64,000 bases of DNA from Phytophthora quininea (GCA_011947345.1 JAAVTG010000545.1:326787-390786); one strand, 5' to 3'; positions 20,074 through 31,390 are shown, counted from the stretch's first letter. Notes: generated from the sequence alone by a model not told the origin. Made by a program: numbers and translations.

Positions 20074-21803
20074 TCAGTTTTCGCTCTCTGGCGATCCTGG
20101 GTATTCAAAACTGTTCTCCGGCAGCTCGTAGTTCGATTCACCCTCAATTTCGTCTTCACTGTCCTCTTTCCCACTCTCATGAAGAAAATCTTCATCCTCA
20201 TTGATCTGGGTAACTTCACCCACAGTGGAATCATCATCATAACTCTGCTGAATCGCGGAGCCATCAAACACAACTTGCGGGGTTTTGGTGATACCAGCAC
20301 GGGCCGAGTAGACGAACACGAGCTTTCTCACCTTCTCCGTGCCTAGTCGGTTTCGGCGTTTCGAGTGAATGAAGGTGTGGATACTCCAACCCGCTCGGTT
20401 GCTGCTGACGATGTCAGCATTGTGAACACCCGACGCGCAATGTCAAAGAGGGCAGGCTTTGCGTAAGCTGTACGTCTTCACTCCAGGCACGCTTGCAGTT
20501 TGCAAATAGTCGTGCTTCTTCTTTCGCAGCGTTAGCCTTAGCTTCAGTGTATTGCAGTCGTTAAGCAGTGTCGAAGATCTGGTCTAGTGTATTCTCGTAA
20601 TCTTTTGTCACCATTGCATCCGGATCTTTCGATCGATCAAGCAGGAAAGCAATTCCCATGGCTTCAGTGTGCAGGTGCTCCCACTTCTTGTTAATTTCTT
20701 GCAAAATCAGCTTAGCCGTTGGTGCTAGGTACCGGGGCGCGCAGTAAATAGGATTCCTCAGCAACTCCAAAACTGTCGGTAGACCAAAGAGAGGCAGCGT
20801 CCATCTCCTTCAAACAGCCCATTACTCTCGACGATCGGCTTCAACAAATTGGCGACTCTTTTTCCATTCTCGCAGAAGCTCTGATGTTCCACGATTGCGG
20901 CCACCTTACCGTATTCTTTGGCCTTCTGTGACTTCTTCAGCTTCTTGACATTCGGTGTTTTGGCTCTGGACTTCCTCGAGTTCTGCTTCACCAATGTATG
21001 CGCGCCACATCCAGAACAAAACACGCCACGAGTCCTCTCCAGAATCAGCCACGCCGCCTCCATATTTCCGGCGTTGTCAGTAGTGAAGAGCACACTTTGT
21101 TCTTCCCAATCAACTCTTCCACTTCATCAATGACTTTGCACATTTCATGCGCGATAAAGGCTCCTGTTTGAGACTGATATCCTGAGGCAATAGACTTCCA
21201 GAATATTGGCATCATGCCGGGCGCAACGAGAACAAGATTAATGATCTTTTCGCGCCTTGGGTTCGACCATCCGTCTGTCGAAAGCCCGACGAACAGTTGG
21301 TTTTGCAGCACTTTGATCATTTTCTTCATCTCCACGTCGTATTCGGCATCCAGCAGATGGCCAGAAATTGCTTGTCGGGTTGGGAGCTTCAAGTGTGGGC
21401 GGCCTTTGGTCGTCAGATCTTTGAAGTCCTGGCGCTCCACGATGCTGAATGCGCTTCCAGAGCCGTAGATAAACTTGGCCACAAGCTCGGTGAACTCCTC
21501 TTGGGTTGGTGGGCGTTCGTTCTGGTCTTCATCGCCTTCTACTGTCGATGATGAATCGAAGCTAACTCGCGCGCGCTTGAGCTCGCGGAGCTCCTGACGC
21601 TCTTGTTTCTTGAGACGCCGGGCTTCTCTGTCAGCGTGTGTCCACCGCTGACAATCGTTCATGATGTGTCGCTCTAGCTTTTCCGCCTTGGGTCTTCGAA
21701 TCTCAGCACCGCAGCGCTTGCACGTGGCGAGTGTTAACTGCGTCTTCGCTCCCTGCCCGTGATTAAAGTGCTGCCAAGCGTCGCTGGCTGGTCGTCCCGC
21801 CAT
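20074..21803 (-). CDS. hAT-family transposase with BED-type zinc finger
   Basis: The ATG at 21803 starts a BED-like finger (CKRCGAEIRR...HIMNDC), then a basic linker. The RNase-H-like core follows with VGLSTDGWSNP and, after a frame shift near 21090, LFTTDNAGNMEAAW and CGAHTLV. These are the hAT DxxN/GCxAH-type motifs with an Asp in each expected place. A second shift near 20760 leads to LLRNPIYCAPRYL and MGIAFLLD. Near 20400-20300 is the C-terminal dimerisation motif (WSIHTFIHSKRRNRL), then an acidic tail ending at 20074. All shifts are compatible with one-base homopolymer loss, so the gene may be intact in the organism. It belongs to the element at 12821-21974. Confidence 0.82.
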
Positions 21804-21971
21804 GGCGTCCGTTGCGTGCGGATTTAAAGTTGAAGTTGTTAGGTCTGACTCGCCATAATCTATGTTTAGCGCGTGTTATTTAGTCTAGCTAGAATATTAT
21901 TTGGTTTAAATCGATTCAAATCGAATGTAAATGGGTTTGGTCCGACCAAACTTTCGCCAGCGATAACATCC

Positions 21972-23418
21972 CTAGTCAAGACCGATGCTGAGCAGAGCGA
22001 GTTGCTCTTCTTCTACCTCTTGCTGCTCCTCGGTGAGCTTCTCCCAACCTCTAGACACGAGGTAGAAGTGACGCAGCAGCGACCCCATCACTTGCACGTG
22101 GTAGCGACTGTACCAGACCAACTTGAGCAGCAGCGGCTTGAGTGCTGCGGCCTGCTTGGCCTTGCGAACGACGTACCCCACTCGACACTCGGCCAGCAAC
22201 TTGTTGTGGAAACGTCGGCGACGCCACACGAGCGCTCGAAGCGCTTCCTTGAAAGTCGGGTACACTCGGTGGACGAACTGGTCTCGCATTTCTCGCTCTG
22301 CAGTCAAGACGATGCGGCGGAATCGCTGCCTCCAGAGGAGGCGACGCAAAGCTTCTCGGAAGTAGGGGCGGTGTCGGTTGAGACCAAACAACATCGCCTG
22401 CGCCCGCATCTTGGAAAAGGTATCGTCTCCCCAGCCGCGCAGGTTGCGCTGCCAAATCTCCCAGTAGTAGAGCATGGTCGTGTCGAACGGGTCCACCGGC
22501 AGCAGCTTCCGCTTATTGAGACTGCTGAGGCGCTGCTCCTCCCCCAGTCCATATCGAAGCCGCAAATGCAGCGCACGCTGTCGCACCCGTCCACCTTGAC
22601 CAGCATCACTCGACACGAGCGGCACACGACGCAGTTGTAGTCGGTCAGTTCCTCCTCGTCTTGGGTCTCACACGTGCATGGCTTGTCGGTCTCCCACCAC
22701 CGTCTTTTGCAGTTAAAGCAGACGGATACACCGCAGCACCGAGTCACTACGTGGCGTTCGATGCTGTGGTAGCTCAGCAGTAGCGTCGCTCTTCGCTCTT
22801 CGTCCTCAATCCGCTGGAGCACCTTCTTGACGATGCAGTCCCTCTTTTCGGAAGGGAATCGCTCCGAGATGTGTCGGACGACGTCTCTAGCGTTGACAGT
22901 CTTGTCGTGCTGAGCGAATTGACTCACCACTCTTCGAAGCGCCGGGAGCTTCCGCTTGTCACTGGGCCGCAGCTTGAGCAGCTCTAGATTAGCGAGGTCA
23001 GTGGATGCGCTGGAGTAGAAGACTGGGAGCTGCGTATAGCTAGAATTGTGGCAGTTTGGGCACGTGAGCGAGCATGCCGCCTCGCAGAGCTCTGTGTACC
23101 TGACAGCGATCTTGGAGATGACCTCGTCCAACGTTGCGTAGCGAGTCCAGCGCTGCTTGTTGGCTGGCACTAGACAAATGGGGCAGCGGATTTTGGGCAG
23201 CGCCCCGTGTAAGGGACTTCCATGGACACTTGCATATACTTGACCAGACATTGAGTGCAGATGACTGCAGGACAGGCGTCCGAGCAGAACTGGGTGACGA
23301 CGTGGTTATCGTTGTCTTTGTGGCTCTCTTCCAGGCAGATCTGGCAGGTTGCTGATTTCGGTGCAGTGGTGGTGATGGAGGAACCTGCTCGTGCATACAG
23401 GACGGCGTTGGGCGGCAT
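21972..23418 (-). CDS. RING/RBR-type E3 ubiquitin ligase, stop codon from transposon
   Basis: The start at 23418 (MPPNAVLY) lies 125 nt below the upstream gene's stop. A first RING (CQICLEES, FCSDACPAVICTQCL, CPICLV), a middle Cys cluster (CPNCHNSS) and a second RING-like module (CVVCRSCRVMLVKVDGCD, CICGFDMDW) form an RBR-like order. The RING2 catalytic Cys cannot be assigned with certainty. The C-terminal third is rich in Arg, Trp and Leu with amphipathic repeats (EALRRLLWRQRFRR, EALRALVWRRRRF), perhaps protein-binding helices. Two homopolymer losses (T4 at 23191-23194, C5 at 22541-22545) split it. The final codons lie in the hAT target duplication, and the stop TAG is the first three bases of the transposon. 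Confidence 0.75.
21975..21982 (+). repeat. Right target-site duplication of the hAT element
   Basis: GTCAAGAC, identical to 12813-12820. On the minus strand it encodes the last codons of the RING/RBR ligase. Confidence 0.9.
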
Positions 23419-23542
23419 ATTTGTTGCTGGAAGGGCGCAAAAGGAGAAGTGGAGAGGTACAATACTTGTCTTGCTTTGAACCCGACCATCACTCACACTT
23501 GACCCAGTTGAAGTGTCTGATAAAAGCCTGCTCGCTACGGTA

Positions 23543-26089
23543 TTACAGCTGGATGGGGGACAGCATGACGTTGGAGACCGTTCCAACACCTTGCTCTCCG
23601 GTTCTTGGCAGCACAACAGTCTCGTCCCAGTGCTGCGCTAGTAGCTGCGTCAACACAAGGTGGTCGGCCACCGACACCACGTTGGCAATCCTCGACAGCA
23701 CCACGTCGCACACCAACAGCAGCGGCATCGTCGTTGGTAGCACCGAACTCCCACCCACCGACAGCGACCACAACGTCCGTGCCATTGCCAGCGTCAGGCG
23801 AAAGCTGCCGCCAATGAAGCAGCTCAATAGCGAGAGCAGCCCCACGACAATATAGTCGGAAGTGCTCAGCACCTCCGTCTCCGCAGTCGACGACTCCAGT
23901 AGCCACAGCAGCAGCAGCGGCAGGTACAACCCGCGGGCGTTGCGAATCAGCGCTGCCGTCACCGCGGTGACCAGCTGTGCAGCCGAACGAGTCACCGTCT
24001 GCGAGCGAGTGTAACATTGCATCGATACTGGCGCAGTCAACCCCACATTGTCTGTCGTGAAGGCAAACAGAAACGCCGGTAGGAAGCTCTTGGTGGTGAG
24101 AGACACCACTGGTCGATTGCGCTGCCGATTGCTGGAGAATTGGAAGTACACCAGCGGCAGAATAATGGTGGCGTGAAGCAACACTACCATCAGCACACCA
24201 ACGACCAGTGACGCCATCGGAGACACGAACGACCGCCACTCGCGGTGGTGAAGAACCACATTCCCCACCATCAGCGAGAAGAAACCTACGGGTGCCAGGT
24301 ACCTCTCTAAGGCGGTGACGAGCCACTCCAACGCCAGCTGCAGCTCCATCAAGACGCTTATAATGTAATGTCGGGTCTTCTTAGGATTGTTCGTCGGGCC
24401 TGAGGGGCGGACCGACTCAAACATAGCCGCCTGGGACTCGCGTCTGAGCCACAGTATTCTCTTGCCGCACACGTAGCCCAGCAGCAGTCCAATTACTATC
24501 AGACCGCCCAGCGAAGCCACCTCGTCGTTCATTTCTCGAGTTGTTGCCTCCGAAGCAACGCTATTGGGAGTCAACGCCGACAGCCACGAAATAGTCACTT
24601 GACTCGCAGAACCCAACGACGCAGGGTAGTACGGTTCAGCCTGAGTCGGCGTGGCCAACAGACTTGTCACTTCCTGCAGCCCGAACACACCAGCCCCGCT
24701 GTCAGCTACCCCAGATGTGTTTGTACTAACTTCTTCGAACAGCGGGAGCGTCAATGAAGCATTCGAACACGCGAATACATCGTAGCCCAGACATTGCAAG
24801 TACTCGCTTTCACGTGCGCACACCAATCCAACAGCACCTTCAGGTAGCGGGGTCAAGCCCAAGGCATTCGACAACGTCGTTGCCGAGGCACTGGCTGAAG
24901 TATCACTTTGTCGGAACCAGCCAAACCTGTGGCTTAGCCACATTGCCAAAACCCCTTCAAGTGATGCTAGGATTGCGAGAAGAAGTGCATATCCAAGAGA
25001 ACGGAGCCCCAGCACTAGCTCAGCCTTCTCAGCACATCCAACGAGGTCTGCAAGTGCAGTGGCCACATAGCAAACTAGCAATGGGACGGACACAGCTTGC
25101 CAGACGCGCAAGAACAAATGTCCGGGTAGCAGTAGCCAACGAGCACCTGGAGCGAACACCAGAGCTCCGTTGCTGTCTTGGCGTTCGTGGACTTCGTCTG
25201 CCAGCAGATTGAACACACTGGACTCGTAGATTACGACTCGCACGAGGATAGCGCCCAGGGACACCCCAAGCACAGCACAAGTCGCCAAAGTGAGCCACTG
25301 CCGAAGCCACGCTGCGCTGTCTCCCGTAGTCGACTGTTTTCGTTGGGACTGCGTGGGTTTGTTCAAGCCGGGCACTTTAAACGGGGTCAGGTAAAATCCA
25401 TGGTGGTCATAACCCCGTGGTAAGGCCGACGGCGCAGTGCACTGGGATTGCGGTGACGTTACGCCATTGGTGGTGGCCCACCGAGTGCTGCCTTTGCCAT
25501 GCAGAAAGCGGTGAATTGTGCTTGCCAAAGACGCCGACAGAGTCTGCACGCGATTAGCAAAAGTTGGTCGCTGACTGAGTGACACGGGCGAGCATGGCGC
25601 ATCAAATAGCGCGTCCGCACCGGACTGTTTCAAGCCGCTCTCAGCCTTCCAGCGGAAGCCATTGGCTGTGTCAAATGGTATGGGCGACTTCCCCATATTG
25701 GGACCTCCATTGCCACCATAACCATTTGGAGTTAACGCCGCCACCATAAACCCCGATGGAGAGAGTCCTGACGACCCACTTGCCGATAACCGCGGCAAAG
25801 TGGGCGGTAGCGGCACATTTTCGGCACGATGTCCACCAACTGCACCAAATCGACTAACATCGTCGTCTCCCGGGCCTGCTGACACGGCGAAAAAGCCTCC
25901 GCCGGGGCTTGCACTCGGATGCGCTTTCGTCGACAGCCTTTTCTCTTTGTCGTGGAGCTGCTGCTGGTGTATACCAGCCTCAGTAGGACTTTGCAGGTAG
26001 CTGGAAGGCGTTAAAACCTGTTCGGATGACCCTGAACGAAAAGATGTCGCTGTTGTCCCGGAACTCGTGGTCATCGCTGTCATTGCCAT
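23543..26089 (-). CDS. SLC1-like dicarboxylate/amino acid:cation symporter
   Basis: An unbroken 848-codon frame. Residues 1-260 are low-complexity and probably cytosolic. Membrane segments begin near residue 262 (WLTLATCAVLGVSLGAILVRV), followed by a second block (LLLPGHLFLRVWQAVSVPLLVCYVA). A large extracellular-looking loop follows. The C-terminal half resembles the transport core of the family: FLPAFLFAFTTDNVGLTAPVSM at the HP1 hairpin position and VGGSSVLPTTMPLLLV with DVVLSRIANVVSVADH at the HP2/TM8 position. The core is divergent, and the NMDGT signature is not visible, so the substrate is uncertain. Its frame stays open upstream of the ATG for some 100 nt, which raises the possibility of fusion with the region at 26080-29774. 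Confidence 0.7.
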   Translation of the reverse strand: MAMTAMTTSSGTTATSFRSGSSEQVLTPSSYLQSPTEAGIHQQQLHDKEKRLSTKAHPSASPGGGFFAVSAGPGDDDVSRFGAVGGHRAENVPLPPTLPRLSASGSSGLSPSGFMVAALTPNGYGGNGGPNMGKSPIPFDTANGFRWKAESGLKQSGADALFDAPCSPVSLSQRPTFANRVQTLSASLASTIHRFLHGKGSTRWATTNGVTSPQSQCTAPSALPRGYDHHGFYLTPFKVPGLNKPTQSQRKQSTTGDSAAWLRQWLTLATCAVLGVSLGAILVRVVIYESSVFNLLADEVHERQDSNGALVFAPGARWLLLPGHLFLRVWQAVSVPLLVCYVATALADLVGCAEKAELVLGLRSLGYALLLAILASLEGVLAMWLSHRFGWFRQSDTSASASATTLSNALGLTPLPEGAVGLVCARESEYLQCLGYDVFACSNASLTLPLFEEVSTNTSGVADSGAGVFGLQEVTSLLATPTQAEPYYPASLGSASQVTISWLSALTPNSVASEATTREMNDEVASLGGLIVIGLLLGYVCGKRILWLRRESQAAMFESVRPSGPTNNPKKTRHYIISVLMELQLALEWLVTALERYLAPVGFFSLMVGNVVLHHREWRSFVSPMASLVVGVLMVVLLHATIILPLVYFQFSSNRQRNRPVVSLTTKSFLPAFLFAFTTDNVGLTAPVSMQCYTRSQTVTRSAAQLVTAVTAALIRNARGLYLPLLLLWLLESSTAETEVLSTSDYIVVGLLSLLSCFIGGSFRLTLAMARTLWSLSVGGSSVLPTTMPLLLVCDVVLSRIANVVSVADHLVLTQLLAQHWDETVVLPRTGEQGVGTVSNVMLSPIQL

Positions 26090-29000
26090 TGGTCTCGGCT
26101 GAGAAGAGATCTGCTCGAGTTGCTGGCTGAAGGGTGTGATGTCTTCACGATCCGCATCGGGTTTATTGCCAGTGCGCAGATTTTTAGGTCAATGATCTTC
26201 GACGCGGGGTCGCCGTTGAAAGCAAACTGTCGAGGCTCCGCCTCAATTTCGTCGACGCAGTTGATCACAGTCGTACGTGACCGAGTCGTGCGGTTGGTAT
26301 ATCTGGTACTTATCCGTTCGTCGACCACGCCACCAAACTTTTGTAGGAGCGACGGAAGAACTCTTCCACTTTGCGCTGAGACTCTCGCTGAATCGCCCGG
26401 CTGTCGCTCGTCGAGCGCTCTAGTTTCACAGCTGACGATTCAAAGAGCAATTGTGACTTGAGTGCTTCCTGCTGGTCGTACTTCAATTCCCCGGTCTTCG
26501 CCTCCTTTGCAGCAGGGGTGCCATTGTTGCGCGAGGCTTCTAGGCTGTTCGCCGACCCTCGATAAACACCCGTGAAGTCAAGACGATCGGCTGTTCCAGT
26601 CGATGAAGCTAGCGATGAACGTATCAAGGATGGCGGCGCCAATGGCGATCCCGTGATCGGTGATGAGGTCTGAGCTCCGCCACTAATTCTCGCCGTGAAA
26701 GAACCCGAGATTGGCCCTCGTCCGCGTCCGCGAGGTACAACGTTGATCTTGAGCGGTGGTGCCAGAGGAAGCAACGCATCGGGGGCAATGTCCCCGCTTC
26801 CGTCTCCTCTGACCTAGTGTTCGTCCGTGCATCACGCTTCTTGATTGCAGCTAAGAAAGCTGCTGACGTGAAGCTCGTAGCGTCGAAAGCCACTGACGAC
26901 GACCAGTCTGTCTTGAGTGGTTTAGCTTCGTTGCTTGTAGGCAACACTAAAGACCCGTAGAAGACTCGTCTCGACTCGCTTTCACGGTCTGACACAGTTG
27001 TTGTTGCTGCTGATAAGCCCTGTGATTGAGGTTTCGTCACATTGAACGATTCGAACGGCATATCTGCTGATGATTGTGACGTGGCAGACATTATAGACGA
27101 CGCCAACGAACTTCCTAGGCTTGTGCCGTACGCGCTGGTGCCTGCACTGCCGCGATCTGCTCTGTTTCGATCGACCAGGTTGCTGAAGCTTCCGTCCAAC
27201 TTAAGATTGGTGTCAACCAGGTCACTGTAACTGCGGTCCAATGCTTCGGGGGCGATCGGGAATGCCGCGGCAACACTGCTACCGCGAATATCTTGTGTGA
27301 TCACGTCACTGCTGCGTCGCTCGTTCTGATCCCGCATGTCGTCTCCGAGAATGGCCACGTTAGCAAATGAGTCGCTCGACGACGGTCGGGAGCTCATTGA
27401 GAGCGATCTATCAGACGAGAAGCTACCTTGAGGCATGTCAACCACGAAGAAATTACTCTGCGATAGCGACGCAAAGCTGGACGCGTTCGAGTTCGCAGAC
27501 TCCACTGATCCGCGCTCTTCAAATGTGCTCGTGAGGCGGTAAGCATTTACGTCACCCTCAGGACTGGATCCTTGCGGGGACAACGGCTGCCCAGTTAATG
27601 GTCCGAGTTCTTCATCAAAGGCGTGCTTACTCTCCAGGAAGTCGAGTGACGACACCCTCCAGGACTCTCGAGCTCCTGTTAACCTGCGCTGCCGCGAGCC
27701 AAGCTCATGGGATTCAACAGTAGAGGCAACGCTTGAATGTCTGGACAGTGATGGAGGTAGTGTAGAAATGTCTATAGCCACACCAACATCCTTGCCCTCT
27801 TCGTATTCAGGGAAATTCTCGCCACCAGGGTTGGAATTTGTCAGGTTTGCTGGTGGTGTGGGCTCCAAATGGTCATTCTGCTCGCTACTGCTGCAGACAC
27901 CAGCAACGGGGAGATTTTGTGTCGGCAATACGTTCCCCAGGCAACGATTCTTCTTGATCATCAGCAACAGCATTACCCACACCAGCTTCCGTCGTGGTCT
28001 CAATGTCCAGCTGTCTTGTCATCGCGTAGGTGTCACTAGAGTCACCACTGGAGCTGTCATCCTCAGCTGAAATCTCTACAGCATCTTGATTTTCAATACC
28101 AGCCTGCTCTTGGTCATTGTCCACTGCAGGTGGCTTTGGTTCGGTGCCGCTACCCCTGAGCACACTGCTCGCATCTTGCATCCGAAACGACGAATCTATT
28201 CCACTTGGATTTACAGCGACGACATCACTTGTCCGAACAAAGTTCGTTAGAGTCGAACTCAAAAACGAAGGCTCATTCTCTTCATCCTCGATCAATTTAG
28301 CTTCAACGGGGCTGGCCATCTTGGCGGTTCTTGTCTCAGCAGGACTGGTCTCCATGGACTCAACCGCATGATCACTCTCCGTTTCGTCGCTTTCATTGTT
28401 GTCATCTGACAAACTTGGTCCGAACACGAAACTATGATTTGCCGCCGTGACGTTGGCCTCTCCTGGTGAACTTGGTCGACCTGTAACGCTATCGTTACCC
28501 AGCATGGGCTTTCTTGCAGTGTCATTGTTGTTCAGCAAACTTGGTCTGTACACGAAGCTATCATCTGCTGCTGTAAAGCTCTGGTCGGTGAAGCTGTGCG
28601 CGTCGCTGAAACTGGGCTTGCCGGCGTCGCGGAAGCTGTCGCTTTCGTCAGAATTGAAGCTTGACGGCCGCGAGGCCAAGCTTCCGTATGGGCTATCGCC
28701 ACGGTTGTCTGCAGGGGTCGCGCCAGTGAAGCTATGCACGTCCGAGAAACTCGGTGTATCGCTGGCAAAGCTGTCGTCCACACCACTTGATCTCGGTTCG
28801 GAGCCTTCATGAGCATTATCATCACCTCCATTCAAAAAATCAGTACTCTTGACATGGACATCAACGCTCGGGCCGTCTTCATCCTCAGCCAAACAAACGG
28901 TAATGCAGGTATCAACCGCCCCACTGCTTCGGCGTTCGTCCTCTTGTTTGCTATCAGACTCGTCGCTCTTACGCTCCAGTTCGTCGTTTCCACTCGCAAA

Positions 29001-29774
29001 TCTCTTGGGTCCAACGTAGCAGTCCTCGCCACTTGCGTCCACCACCCTCGCCCTTGCCAGCGTCAACCGGAAGCTGTTATTGTCATTGCCATTGTCTCCG
29101 TTCGCGACTGGCGGTCGTTCCATCTTGAGGGACGTGTCGACGTACGTGCGGTCATCTGCCTGTTGCTGCATGCGCACAAGAGCCCTCGTGTCAGCGTCGT
29201 CCTCGTCCTCATCGTCACTGTCCGAGACGAAGTCGGCGAACGCGCTCTCAGTCTCTCGACAGCTCGTCTTGCGTACTGGAACGACCTCTTCGCTATCGTC
29301 TGCATTTTCTGCAGTGTCGCTATCTAAACTGTTAGCGATTGCTAGAGCAGCAGCGAGTTGGTCGGCGGCGCTTTGGTACCGCTCGTTCGGTTCCAGTTCC
29401 GGTTCTGCTGCTTCATCGCCCGCGGCCACTTCGCTGGCAAACCTCTTGGGCCCGACGTAGCCAGCCCCTCCATTGTCCGCTCCGGGTCTCGCTAGCGTCA
29501 ACCGGAAGCTATCGTTGTCGTCGCTGATCATCCCTGGCGGCCGCTCCATCTTCATCGGAGCGCTAGCGAACATTTGGTCGTCGGCCTGCTGCTGCATGCG
29601 CACGAGCGCCCTCGTGTCGGCGTCATCCTCATCCTCGTCGTCGCTGTCCGAGACGAAGTCGGAGAAGGCGCTCTCGGTCTCCCGGGAGCTCGTCTTGCGC
29701 ACGGGCACGCACGAGCCGCGACTGAGCGAGCGCATCGGCTGCGGCAGCGCCGGCAGCGCGTCGTCCGCGTCCAT
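26080..29774 (-). CDS. Large acidic Ser/Asp-rich protein with internal duplication
   Basis: From the ATG at 29774 a 629-codon frame encodes a highly acidic protein. Two copies of a roughly 90-residue unit (VPVRKTS.RETESAF.DF, then SDSDDEDEDDADTRALVRM and YVGPKRFAS) lie at about 29433-29708 and 28998-29288. Ser/Phe repeats follow. The protein continues in another frame (28003-26624), then another (26774-26310), and lastly 26328-26080, where CVDEIEAEPRQFAFNGDP occurs. The joins at about 26793 and 26330 are single-base homopolymer losses. The join near 27900 is a different shift and could be an intron. I recognise no domain. The ending at 26080 overlaps the SLC1-like ATG, which is odd and suggests that the true reading continues into it. 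Confidence 0.55.
28998..29708 (-). repeat. Tandem duplication inside the acidic protein gene
   Basis: Two units of about 280-290 bp (29433-29708 and 28998-29288) encode the same motif order. The SDSDDEDEDDADTRALVRM core is identical between them, while the parts between the motifs have drifted. Confidence 0.8.
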
Positions 29775-30208
29775 GGAGCCTCACTGCAGGGCTCCGGCAC
29801 AAGACAAGGAATAGAGCAAACCAGGGCCGCCATGTGGATGGGGAAGCGTAAAGGCCACATGGAGAGACTTGAGCCGAGTGGGATCACTGAGGGCACAGCT
29901 GGTGGGCGTCGCGTTGGACTTTTACTATTGGAGACTGCTAAGCGAAATGACTATGGAAGTTGAGTGTGGGTCCATCAGATCTAGTGAGAAGGAATTATCG
30001 CCACGGGGAGGAACCCTCGGTCGAAAGATGGTGTTGTTTGAAATCTTCCTCTGGACCACATCCAACGAGAAACGCAACTACGCCTCTACTCGGCAAAAAG
30101 AAAGTGAGCTGTTTAGAGCCGAGAACGTCAGCGGGGACTGAGGCGTGTTGACCAGTCAAAACGTGTGATACAAACGTCAAGTCTATAGGGAAATCGTACT
30201 TACGCGAG
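29775..30208. other. Upstream region between divergent transcription units
   Basis: This lies between the ATG of the acidic protein gene (minus) and the first plus-strand coding-like sequence. I see no convincing gene. Short plus-strand frames (for example from 29869) lack codon bias. Confidence 0.35.
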
Positions 30209-31390
30209 TTGACACTTCAACTTGCTTCCGGTCGAGAGGTGCTCGTGCCTTGGCGCGGTGCGCGTGAGTCGCGAGTGTCATACCGACGTTCAAGAGCTAC
30301 GTCTTCAACCAAGTCGTCGAGTACCCACGACTGGTATCAACTGGAGCCCAAGGACATTGAGCGCTTCGACCGGGACTCGGAAAGCTTCGCAGTCGACGAC
30401 GTCGAACTTAACGACCGAGCGCGCGGACGCAGCTGCTCGAAGCGACGAATCTCATTCCCAAAGGCATCTACAAACACTGCGGAAGGGCCTTGCGGTTGGC
30501 CGATCTCGACGACAACAACGGAGTTCGATTCGGAGCCTTCCCGCCAGTCATTGTCTCGCTCACGACGGCGTTGGAAGCGCAACTCCACGACTCCGTGCCG
30601 CCATCGGAGTTGAGGGTACAAGCGATGATCGAGGCCTAGTTGATGAAGAACTTGAGGGCCAGGAAGACGGTGTCTACGAGGACTACGATCTGTGGGAAAT
30701 GGAACAGGAGCGAGAGTGTGAGGGTCGTCGACTGGAGCGTCAGCAGAACTTAGACGTGTCAAGTTGCTCCGTGAGGCTGCTGCTGATGCCGGACTGAAGC
30801 CGGCAAGGCAAACACTGACAACAAGAGTGAGTTGACTCACTTGTTGAACAGCATGGAGAGTGGGTCTGGTACGCCATTGTGGAGGAGTAGTGGAACGCAA
30901 TTCAAGTGGATTTTGGTCCGAACACGACGACATGCAGCTTCTGTTCCAGTAATGAAAGCCCAGCGCTTCATCAACACTGCGAGTCTCTTCCAGCCCACGA
31001 AGAAGTTCATGCTCCGTCATCTGAAGTATGCGCGGTATGTTCGACCGGGTCCCTGGCGTCTCGGCGAGCGCCGTATCCCGTTCATTTCTACTTGGACGTG
31101 ATCGCCGAGTTTGCGCCGAGCGGGGTGCTATGCGATGTGTGTCCGACGCATATGTTCTCACCCGATAGACATGCCAATGAAGTCAACATGAATGAACGGC
31201 GTTGTGGACATGCATTTGACCGAGGGTCCAGACAGAATCATCCGAAGATGGTATGGCGAACTGCGTTTCAACACGGAACAACTGATACTGTGACGAGAGT
31301 ACATTCTAGAGCGTCTTGTGGAGAAGCAGCACCGGTGTTGCAACATGTGCTTCACTATTATATTTCGCTGCTAAACGCAAGGGAATGAGA
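30209..31390 (+). pseudogene. Unrecognised plus-strand gene with many frame breaks
   Basis: Coding character moves between frames: THDWYQLEPKDIERFDRD, then LLEATNLIPKGIYKHCGRAL and FPPVIVSLTTALEAQL, then LEGQEDGVYEDYDLWEMEQE and KLLREAAADAGLKPARQ. The first joins (near 30422, 30636 and 30751) fit one missing base each. After about 30851 the frame reads GEWVWYAIVEE, then an in-frame TAG at 30887-30889. It continues into a Cys-rich part (CSFCSSNESPALHQHC, CAVCSTGS, GVLCDVCPTHMF) that may bind zinc. No good ATG is visible at the 5' end. The in-frame stop is not a homopolymer loss, so part of this gene may be truly decayed. I do not recognise the family. Confidence 0.45.

Larger units (their letters stand above)
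12821..21974 (-). mobile_element. hAT transposon, interrupted by a nested element
   Basis: The ends are Ac-like: TAGTGATGTT at the left and, read inward from the right, TAGGGATGTT. A shared GCTGGCGA block lies just inside both. Perfect 8-bp direct duplications (GTCAAGAC) flank it at 12813-12820 and 21975-21982. The element carries a hAT transposase at 20074-21803 on the minus strand. Removing the nested 7.0-kb insertion leaves about 2.1 kb, a normal size for a compact hAT. Only the first 62 bp of its left end lie left of the nested insertion. It is inserted directly after the last sense codon of the RING/RBR ligase gene. Confidence 0.9.

Noticed and set aside
28832..29774. Several 60-170 codon ORFs on the plus strand opposite the acidic protein
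   Set aside because: They mirror the Asp/Glu/Ser codons of the minus-strand protein and give Val/Leu/Ser-rich nonsense with no independent support.
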